Assembly (NCBI GenBank): GCA_025642065.1
Contig: JAODUP010000418.1
Span: 156,501 to 220,500 of the forward strand
Length of the DNA: 64,000 bases
Reading direction: 5' to 3'
Source of the DNA: Paralvinella palmiformis
Lineage: Eukaryota; Annelida; Polychaeta; Terebellida; Alvinellidae
The translations under genes and the position numbers were made by a program. The notes under the pieces were generated by a model that was given only the letters and a program-made list of their open reading frames with translations, did no database searches and was not told the DNA's origin. Positions 50,926-59,998 of this stretch are shown here, piece by piece; the stretch's first letter is position 1; the number at the start of each line of letters is the position of its first letter.

Positions 50926-51424
50926 CAGTAAAAATTGGTTATAAATAACTATGATATCACGAAATAGTAGGTTAAATCGAAGTGGTTATCTGGGTCGGGC
51001 AAACGTCCATTCACTTCCATAGTAAACTTATACAACGAAAACTTGCTTAATTCGAAATGTTTTTTTGAAATTTCAATTTCAGCCTGTTCAACGACTGTTG
51101 TGATCATTGCAATCGTAAATGCAACAACCAATTTGAAAATGACAATCAAATTTAATTGCATTCTTTTGACAACAGAAACATGCGATTTTATTGTTACGTT
51201 AGGGTTCGAGTAGATGGTGAGTAGATATTAACACCTTCCACTTCAAAGGATATTGTAGCGTATGACAAACTACGAACTTTGGATTGGCTTGCCAACCTGT
51301 TTAAATATAAACTATAATATCTGATATATGGCACCTAGATTTGAAAATTGGGATAATTCGAAGCATCATTATAACGAAACGAATTCCCAGTCCCCTTGAA
51401 TTTCGTTATAGCCAACTTTTACTG
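50926..51424. mobile_element. Pogo/Tigger-type MITE, 499 bp, TA target duplication
   Basis: Left end TA-CAGTAAAAATTGGTTATAA and right end TTATAGCCAACTTTTACTG-TA are inverted repeats flanked by TA. They resemble the cagtaaaa...tataacgaa ends known for Tigger/pogo elements ('cgaaacgaattccc' and 'tttcgttata' are inside the right end). No transposase is seen inside. Confidence 0.85.
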
Positions 51425-51595
51425 TATATTGATTCCGTCAATTAAGTCCTTGCTCAATACCTCTTTTCTGATGAAAATGTTTTACCCTATTTTAGTAAGT
51501 TTTGTTAAATATAACTTTATATCTTCTTCCTACTGAAGCACAAAATCCAAACTTGAATATTGCATACTGGTGTCTAGTGAGAGTGCTGGCAGAGT

Positions 51596-51709
51596 GACTG
51601 TACAAATACGTATTGACTGTACAAATACGTGTTGACTGTACAAATACGTGTTGACTGTACAAATACGTGTTGACTGTACAAATACGTGTTGACTGTACAA
51701 ATACGTGTT
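51596..51709. repeat. 19-bp tandem repeat, six copies
   Basis: The unit tgactgtacaaatacgtgt is repeated exactly six times (6 x 19 = 114 bp). The only variation visible is an A for G in the first unit and the last base. The high identity points to recent expansion. Confidence 0.95.
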
Positions 51710-52099
51710 TTGTGTGATGCATAGCTATATATACAAGGCGCTGTTATGTTAGCTGGCTCATCATAAGAGGCAGCTGTGGGGTCTGATTCCAGTGATTGAG
51801 ATGCAGCAACATCTGGTGCGAAGATTTTCCAGACTCGGGCTATATCCAGAAAAAAAGGAGTACTGCATTGTTATATTGTTCTGCAATATGGGATGAGGAA
51901 CTTTACAGTGTTCCCTCTAGCAGTCTAGCTAGTGGCTGACATCACAGGTGTCTAGTACTAAGACCATATTGGGATGCACACGAAGCCATGCATGGACTGT
52001 TCGGTACATCTTTGTCACATTTGCCTTGTATTATCGTCTGTGTGACATATTGCTATTTGGAAGTCTTGATAGACAATCTAAGAGAAGGCGTACGGTGTT

Positions 52100-52100
<1 letters not shown>

Positions 52101-52148
<48 letters not shown>
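52101..52148. repeat. (TA)n microsatellite followed by (AAAG)n
   Basis: Uninterrupted TA run, then 'cacaaagaaagaaagaaagaaag'. Confidence 0.95.
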
Positions 52149-52149
<1 letters not shown>

Positions 52150-52499
52150 ACACAAAGAAAGAAAGAAAGAAAGGGTTTAGCAGTATACTGCCCGGTGTTT
52201 CATTCATAATCTTCAAAAGGTGTTTCGAATAATTTATTAAATTATATTTGAAAGTCGAATATGAATTATTAATATCGCTGGTAATTAAGTTGCACCCCAG
52301 ACTGACACCATACTCGTAGCTGTAACTTACACGTGTAGAACTTACATAATTAATTGGGTATTAGTGACTTGTTCTTAATTAATTAGTGGACATACGGCGT
52401 TTGATACGCGGGGTGATGTTATTAATTGTCGGTGGTAAATATATATTTTGATACCAATGTACGAAATATAGGGGCACAGCCTGTTGGTAATTCCAGTCT

Positions 52500-53265
52500 T
52501 GCTTGGTTATTTACATGTAGGTTACCAAACTAGTCGAAATCGTGGTCATCTGAATCTCTCCCCTTGCCAAAACTTATCAAGACGAGACTTAAAAGTTGGG
52601 CTTTTTACCACCTGAGCTGGGATCGAATTCCAGTCGTTAACCACTCGCTGGCTAAACACATTCTGTCTCGTTCCTAGTCTTGCTCGTGACTTTGTTATCT
52701 TCTGGTATTCGATCCTGTCGCCATACTAAAAATATATATCCGGATCTAACCTATCGATGCCGTTAATAAGTTTGTAGACCTGCAGCATATCACTCCTTCT
52801 CCTGCGATGTTCGAGACTTGGTAAATTCAACGCTCTCAACCATTCCTCATAGCTGAGCCCCTTCAGACCGGGTATCATTCGGGTAGCTCTTCGTTGGACC
52901 TTTTCCAGATGCCAGATCACGTTCCCGTATTCAAGATGTGGTCAAACCATAGTGCTAAATAGTGTTGGTACTGTTGTCTCATCTAGGCAGGTAAAGGTCG
53001 CCCGGACTAACCCCAACATTCGTGATGCCTTTTTGACCGGCTGGGAAATGTGTAACTGAAACTTTAGATCTTCGTCTATCATCACTCCCAAATCTTTTTC
53101 CTCTGACGTCGATGCTAATGGGACACTGTTCATCTCATATTGATGATGAGTGTAGGCAGTTCCAAGATGTATCACCTTACATTTGGACTCATTAAAACCA
53201 AGCTGCCATTTTTATATAACAACTCTCAACGGAAATATCTTGTTGAAGTCTGTGACACAGACCTT
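52500..53265 (-). mobile_element. LINE reverse-transcriptase C-terminal fragment and 3' end
   Basis: Minus strand: LGVMIDEDLKFQLHISQPV (near 53085), then RMLGLVRATFTCLDETTVPT, then after a frame break RPHLEYGNVIW, and VQRRATRMIPGLKGLSYEEW with LPSLEHRRRRSDMLQVYKLI. These are the thumb-region and 'RR-T--IP-L--LSY' motifs of CR1/Jockey-type non-LTR reverse transcriptases. A weaker tail reads VVNDWNSIPAQVV and FKSRLDKFW in shifting frames to about 52545. The element is 5'-truncated and dead. Confidence 0.85.
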
Positions 53266-53468
53266 TGGCTGCCGCCTTTGGGGCATAGCCAAATCGATTG
53301 TTGTAGTTTGGGGTAGAGACCCCTGCCTGTCCCCTATTGAGCACAGCCATCGATTGTTAAATGTGTCATCAGCTTATATAACGCAATCAATGAATCATAA
53401 TGCAGATTTTCCCGCTAATACACTGCCCCCTTGCGACTAACACACGAACAACATACTGCACGGCTCAT

Positions 53469-53508
53469 CCAATCAGACTTAGCCAAATACCCAACGGAAG
53501 TGACGTCA
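53469..53508 (+). promoter_or_regulatory. Candidate HERPUD promoter elements (CCAAT and CRE)
   Basis: CCAAT at 53469-53473 and a perfect palindromic TGACGTCA at 53501-53508, on the strand and side expected for the HERPUD promoter. ATF/CREB-type sites and CCAAT-containing ER-stress elements are known to drive vertebrate HERPUD1. No full CCAAT-N9-CCACG element is seen here, so the link to ER stress is inference. Confidence 0.45.
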
Positions 53509-53559
53509 CTTTTGTCTAATAGCGAAGGCTATTTCTAGGTAGATCTAGATTTGTTTCTT

Positions 53560-53657
53560 ATTTTGTTGAAATTCGACAGATATATCTCTGGTCTATCTAT
53601 GCCACTTTAGACTTCAGTCGTTAGTTCATTATTCGCGGATAACGCGTCTGCTTATTG
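53560..53657 (+). other. Inferred HERPUD 5' UTR exon
   Basis: A strong donor TTATTG|gtgagt lies at 53658, downstream of the promoter-like sites. The coding exon has a separate acceptor (ttatcag, 59506), so an upstream non-coding exon must exist. Its start is not determined. Confidence 0.4.
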
Positions 53658-54161
53658 GTGAGTTTTGTCGATCATGTTGTTATGTCGTTGTTTGTGACTT
53701 GATCTGTTGTTGTCAACATTAAACGATTGATCATGTTTGACATTTACTGATTTGGTAAAACAGCAAAAGGTTAGATCTATAACCCTAAAACTTAACAAAC
53801 TAGACTTTGATATGTACTTAGAAATCAGTTGACATTACAACTGACTGGAGTCTATTTAAGTCTATTTGGTTGACGTATTTGGTGTATTCCCAGCCAAGTG
53901 CAAGACTCACAAGTTCCTGTTTGTTTGTTAGAATCAACAAAAACATGAGAACGCTCAATTTATGAAATTGATGTTTTATCATTTATGTGTACGCTAGATT
54001 AAAAATGTAGAGTGATATATAATCGTGGTCAACTATACCTATGACTGGCACCCTTTCTAATTACCCTGTCTGGGCCCAGTTGTCCAGGCACCTGTATGTA
54101 TTATATAAATCTGATATGCCATATGTGATATGGGCATGGCATTAGCTGATTAGGATGATAG

Positions 54162-54312
54162 GGGCGCATCCATGCCATGGCCTAACTAAGTACTTAGTAA
54201 CTGGCAGCGTGGTTGGCCACATATCTATAACACCTGGGTTCAAACCCCGGCCGGGCTATATCAAAAGGATGTTTCATCTTTTACTTCGCCTCTACCTTTG
54301 AGGATCGCTCGC
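54162..54312 (+). repeat. SINE family A copy
   Basis: 'ggggcgcatccatgccatggcctaact' followed by box-B-like 'gggttcaaaccccggccgggc' and 'aaaggatgtttcatcttttacttcg'. Carries an extra ~20 bp in the head and lacks the 3' domain. Confidence 0.8.
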
Positions 54313-54787
54313 TATTGTTAATTCTTTGAACATTTACTGTCAATTCAAAAGGTAGTAGGTGTATTAATTTATAGCTGTGCAAGAGATAGCTTCAATTGGA
54401 TTTATCCAGTTGTATACACAGCTAATAAAATATTATTGATAGACATAAGATCATATGAAGGCTGTTAAAGCCTAATAAAGGTGGCACATGTGGTAAAGGG
54501 TATTCTCATCAGTGATGTTTGCAGGAGGCTGAAATTAGATTTCTCAATGATTGTCAAATGAAAGAATGGAACAGCAGATACAAAATAGGCTGTGGCTATT
54601 GGTCCAGACATACACTAAATTAGCTATAGTTCCAGCACTTCAACTGTGCATGCGCACCTTCCTCAATAGACGGTTGAATATAACACACTGCTGACTACCG
54701 GACCCCTTAGGAATTTACTAAAGCTCTGGCACTAACCCTAAACCAAAGTATCTGTGCAATTCTGTGAAGGTAACATGCAAGGAACAT

Positions 54788-54932
54788 GGTATCTTGTGGG
54801 TGGCTGTGCACGTTAAATGCCACTGCTGTCTCCACTGAATTAATTTAAAATACACTCTGGCAGTGACCACCCTCAGGGTATTTTAGCTCCATCTTTCTGT
54901 ACTGCTCCCCTAAGAGTAGTGGGGGAGGAGAT
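54788..54932 (+). repeat. SINE-like family C copy (internally deleted)
   Basis: 'gtgggtggctgtgcacgttaaatgccactgctgtctccactgaatt', then directly 'acactctggcagtgaccaccctcagggtattttagctcc' and 'agtgggggaggag'. The 'ggggacgtt...ccccctgagg' segment is deleted. Confidence 0.8.
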
Positions 54933-55649
54933 ATGAACTGCCACTCACTAATAAAAAGGGACCACACTGGAAATAAATGCTTGCACTTTCTTGTGATAGA
55001 TCATGAAATGAAAGAAAATCAATCATAAGTACAAGATTAGTTATTTATCTCCCTTTATTTATTATGTAATATTTGTCAATTCAAACATGACTTAGTTGTT
55101 AAGTTGGAGCTGAATATTGTGATATTTCATGGCATCAGACGCATTATAATTTTTATACGCCATAGAGAACCCGGAAATGTGCTGGACCAACAGCTACAAA
55201 ATTGTGCTTACGGGTCCGGACCTGTAACTACTTCATACAAAATATGACTGGCTAATGAACTGTGGCATTTAACACAAGTTCTCTACTTGTTAAAACATCT
55301 ATTTGTTTAACACATATGGTCAGTTGTAACAGGTTTATTTACGGTGATGAACTACAGGATGGGAATGATTCTGGGGGACATATTTCGCTGTGCACCTTAA
55401 ACTTAGGTTGCTATTATATCACTGTTCTGAGATGGAGTATAATATTATCTGAACACTATCAATATTCTCCCAACAATTCAAGAAGCTTTCTTTTTCAAGT
55501 GTATAGAAATTATTGTTTTGATTTCTGCGGGAAATTTTTTAAATTATTTATTTGATCATAGATGATGCACTCTGCTGTGTTTTGTAAATCACCTTAATGC
55601 ACTAAATGTAACACAGCAGTGTTTTTTTTAAATCTCCTGTCTTCTATTT

Positions 55650-56419
55650 CTGGGCATCGGGTAGTTACAATACCAAGGTAATCAATTATGTTTACTTCAT
55701 TAATAATTAATGTAATCAATTACGACTGACATTTTAATTTATGATAACATTTCAACTAATCATGATTACAATCATGTTTACAACAAACATGAATGTGATA
55801 GTTCATCTTTATTCACTCAACTACATTATATATAATACCAATATGAACATTTGGCAGTGAATTCATTCCCCATTGCCTTTATCATTGATTGCAATCACAT
55901 CATGCAACCAGACAATATACACTTACCAATTCACCTACGGCCCAGAGAAATAGAATTCATTATAGCACATAACAGTGAACACCGCTTATTAATCCACCAA
56001 CTGCCTAGCTGTAATTGCCACCATATGAACCAGTGGTTAACTGGCTGCCTTAACAACAAGATCACAGCTGGCACAGACTTATGATATAGATAAACACCCC
56101 ATATACTCACATGCACACTAATATACCAACATATTTAAATTTAAAATCCATTATCTTACATTACAATTGACATTGTTTGAATATTTGGGAAATATATATA
56201 TAGGATAATTATAATATATTTTATGTACAATTTATAAACTCACTCCAGGTTGAGATGGGGTTGAAACCACATAATATTGCTTTCTCAAAGCATGTGTAAA
56301 ATCTTCTGTAATTGAGAAACTAATCACTGATTATGATTACATTTACAATGTAATTGATCTGGAAATGGTGATTACAATTACTTAAGATTATGTAACTGAT
56401 TACCATTACCCCCATGCTG
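55650..56419. mobile_element. Probable hAT-like non-autonomous element
   Basis: Left end 'gcatcgggtagttacaataccaaggtaatcaattatg' and right end 'cataatc...gtaactgattaccattacccccatgctg' are inverted and rich in 'taatcaattac'. Target duplication could not be fixed: CTGTCTTC occurs on both sides but offset on the left. The 77-codon frame inside (55851-56084) has no recognised relative. Confidence 0.5.
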
Positions 56420-57299
56420 CTGTCTTCCATTAACAGATCTTTTCATCTTGAGATGGTTTCACAACAGACTGTTCAGTGATATTCCATGTTGGCACCATGA
56501 ATATTGTTAAATGTCTGACAGTAGGTTAGGTTGAAGCTAGATTACTATATTTTTAAATATAGAAGTGCATTTTGCGAAACCATAGTCTGTATTGTTAACC
56601 TATATTGGATTAAACACCCATTAAGTTGAGCTATAATACATCAAGAGTATGTTGCAGTAACCACATACAACACACTAAACAAGTGAATATAGGGTGTGAT
56701 AAACAGTGCAGCAGTAAAGTTTAGCATGTACATATGAAGGGATGTCCCAAGCTTAAGGGAACACATGGTACTTCCGGTTTGAAAGGCCTTTAATAGTTGA
56801 TAAAATGTTCTCTTACTTTGGTGTCATCAAGATGATGTTAGATAGCAGGTTGGATTTGAAAGAAAACAGCCAAATTTGTCTCATGTTATACAGAACACCT
56901 TTATTATTGTTTAGCATGCTTTATGTATGGTTGTTTAAAACATACTACTATTACTAGTATTTGGTTACTTTATCTTGAGGATAAATGTAAATATCTGATT
57001 TTATGTGATTTTTTTTATCATTTAGTGTTTGATAATGATTTTCTACATAGTGATATAGACGGAAATCCTACAGATATTAGCATTTTTACGCTTCACATTT
57101 GAAATAGCTTTATTGGCGTTGAAAGTAAACTATGCGATTCTAAGAGCGCCACTAAATTGCTGTTCTACACAAGAGACGACCCATCGATTCACATCTAGAC
57201 TAATGATGATGTAGCAACTGTAAAAGAATTGCCATATCATACTTGGAAACAGATTGTGAAATGTAGTCAGTATGATTGGCTAGAGAATAAAGTATTCTG

Positions 57300-57510
57300 A
57301 GTATGGACTAGTTAACGAGCTGTTTGAATACACAGACAGTTTTAAAACTTGCTTGTTCAAAGGTGCCTTCACAAGTATACAATTTCAATTGTTCAGATTT
57401 TTCATTGGTTTAAGGTACATTCTATTTGAGGTATCGCTGTATACTACAGTATAGTGCCATAAAATCACTCCTGCTAGTGAAGGTACTTTATTAAATTTAC
57501 ATTATTATTA
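57300..57510 (+). mobile_element. LINE 3'-end fragment (diverged)
   Basis: 'cagttttaaaacttgcttgttcaaaggtgccttcaca' corresponds to the LKTCLFKGAF end of reverse-transcriptase proteins. 'cctgctagtgaaggtactttattaaatttacattattatt' corresponds to the 3' end at 50650-50690. Confidence 0.6.
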
Positions 57511-57649
57511 TTACTACCAGATATTCACAGATCTATGGACCAAGGGAAATCTTCTGTATGACAATCTCATTAATAATTTACCTATGTTTTTTCACATCCT
57601 CTTTTGAGTGCAGTTTCCAGCATGAATAGGACACTGGAAATTTCACTTA

Positions 57650-57920
57650 TAATAATGGCCGAACTGGCAGTTATTTTATGTGGCTTACCTGCCTCAAATG
57701 AGGGAGATGCATATTGCCTGTAATTTACTGCTTCAGCACTGGAACTACCGGTAATTCTAGATAAATTTATAATATATGACATATTCGGCAGAGAAAACTG
57801 CCAGTTGCCTGGTTGGATGAAAAACTCCTACTATCGTGGCACAGCCAGGATTCGAACCTACGACCTCCAGCACAGCATGATTATGAATAAGAAAGTCCCA
57901 TGCTCTAGGCCATAGGGGCA
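57650..57920 (-). repeat. SINE family B copy
   Basis: Minus-strand box B 'GGTTCGAATCCTGG' near 57850, with 'agaaagtcccatgctctaggcc' at the head end and 'gagggagatgcatattgcctgtaattt' at the tail end, shared with 451-722. Confidence 0.75.
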
Positions 57921-59167
57921 GTTTATGAATATTTGTGTACAGGATTTTAGAAGTCCATCAAAGGATGTAATTTTGAGCCAGCACTTGCACAGAACAACTG
58001 CAAAATGAGGGTGCCAAAGAACATGTTAAGTGTTTGTATTATGCATTGCTGTGACATTCTGGACATATCATTAAGGATTGTCTGGGACAAGTGGTGTTTA
58101 ATCAGTGATACCAAGATAATGTACCTAAATTGCTAAATTCAATATTTTTCATGGGGAGCTATAGAATATGGCTGAAACCCTGTAAGTCACAACATCATCT
58201 TTGACTCCCAGTGGCATGTAATGTTGTCAGTTTTAATTAAGCTGGGTACGTGTGTTAAATCATGTTTAGCCAGGTTCTGGTCCTTCTCAGCTATGGTAGC
58301 ATGTCACCATCAGCTCATCAAACTTCAGCAGAAACTAAGATGAAGTCTGTTTTCCATTAAAATAATAGTTATCAAATATATTTATGCACTGCTCAAGCCT
58401 AAAAGCTGGGTGTTTAGGGATGATTCACGTGCAAAATAAATTGGTGCAATCATTCTCATGAACTGTGAGGAAAGGGTGCCACTTATTTGACCAATGGTAT
58501 TGGTCACAGCAGCACCAGGCTAAAGGTTTAACCATATTTGGTAATTCTGTGTTAATCTCTGATCACTTAAGGAGCAGTTGGTATTTTAAATTTGTAACAA
58601 AGATTTGTTTATTTAAACTGTGCGAGTTATGCATTACACTTAATTATATCCTACACGCAAGAAGTTTTAACAATTAATCATTGTTATAGACAGTATCTTA
58701 CAGCAAATATTAAACTCGTGTTGAGAGGAACACGTATATTCCAAAAGCAAAGGTTGCGTCATGAGGCAGGTTCCAATGTCATAATATAGGCATATGCTGG
58801 GAGATTAGATGGATTATCTCTATGGCATGTGGAGGTGATTTGAAATTAAAAGTTTTTTTGTACCACCTGGACCAGTCTGACCATCTTTGCTTTAAGCACT
58901 TTAATCATTACCCTTTATGTGTATTGATCATGACAAAATATTATTCTATTTGTGTATTATCTTTATTCACCAGGTGCTGTATTATTTTTATATTCAAGTG
59001 GGCAACAGATGTTAAGTAATGTATTTTGTGAAGTGGAAGTGCTTAAATCAAGTATTCATATGTACATATCCAAACTAAACATAAATAAATATGTTTTCTC
59101 GCACTTTCTGTTTATCTAATAATATGTAGGACTGTCTCTGAATTTTCTGTCTGTATTTTTTTAGGAA

Positions 59168-59169
59168 TT

Positions 59170-59212
<43 letters not shown>

Positions 59213-59220
59213 ATATATAT
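59168..59220. repeat. (TA)n microsatellite
   Basis: TA run with a short 'attt' break, 300 bp upstream of the HERPUD coding exon. Confidence 0.9.
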
Positions 59221-59516
59221 AATAACACAGTTCTTCAGGCCTCGACATAAACGGTTGTCTGCCTGTCCGGGACAACCAAACTACGTAATCGGACACATGC
59301 TTGATTGTCTGCTGTGTCAAGTCATATTTTCAATTGTTCTTGAGTCAATTATCACAACGTGCGTCTACCAATACAAAACAAATTCAAAAGTTTGGACAAG
59401 TGATTTTTTCCCGGACAAGTAAAAATGAAGTGCGACTTGACCGATGTGACAAGTGGCAAAAAAGTTAATGTCAAGCCCTGTTCTTTTTGTCTTTCCGGTT
59501 TATCAGTTATTTACTG

Positions 59517-59657
59517 ATGGATCTATTAGAAATGCCTGTGACGCTGGTCGTCAAAGCACCAAACCAGAAGATTGCTGATCTAACAGTAGAATGTGGCATA
59601 GATTGGACAATCAGAAAGCTGAAGGCACATCTGTCTACTGTTTATCCTAGTCAACCA
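59517..59657 (+). CDS. HERPUD2: HERPUD coding exon 1
   Basis: 47 codons ending TVYPSQP, donor CCA|gtaagt. The exon itself starts at 59507 after ttatcag, giving a 10-base 5' UTR before the ATG. Confidence 0.94.
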
Positions 59658-59963
59658 GTAAGTTATGATTTACTTTGATGTTGGGGTGTGCGTGCATGTG
59701 TGTCTTAAAACAAATGACTGAATAAGAAATAAAACATAATTAGTTAACTATGAAAAGTTTTATGTTCTTGAAATGAAATATAATATTACAGTAATAAGAA
59801 TTAATATATTGTATGTATCATATATTATACTTGAACCTGTTTTTAGCCATTACCTACATGGTTCAGTTCTTGGTCCTTCATTTTCACAATGTATACCTGT
59901 CGTCTTGGGATCATTGCTTAGTGATATGGCATTAAATACCACTTGTATGCTGATGACACACAG

Positions 59964-59998
<35 letters not shown>

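Larger units (their letters stand above)
49577..53460. other. Intergenic region between JmjC gene and HERPUD gene
   Basis: Start codons diverge. 49577-49740 is CpG-containing and is the likely JmjC promoter/5' UTR. The rest is SINE-C copies, a LINE 3' end, a pogo-type MITE, a 19-bp tandem repeat, a TA microsatellite and a LINE reverse-transcriptase tail. 51720-52100 and 52150-52490 show nothing I can name. Confidence 0.65.
53658..59506 (+). other. HERPUD 5' UTR intron (inferred, 5.8 kb)
   Basis: Contains SINE-A (54162-54312), family-C (54788-54932), an hAT-like element (about 55650-56419), a LINE 3' fragment (57300-57510), SINE-B (57650-57920) and a TA microsatellite (59168-59210). 58000-59160 shows nothing recognisable. 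Confidence 0.45.

Noticed and set aside
53183..53440. 85-codon plus-strand open frame near the HERPUD promoter
   Set aside because: It covers the antisense of the LINE tail and a repeated 44-bp block. No protein similarity recognised.
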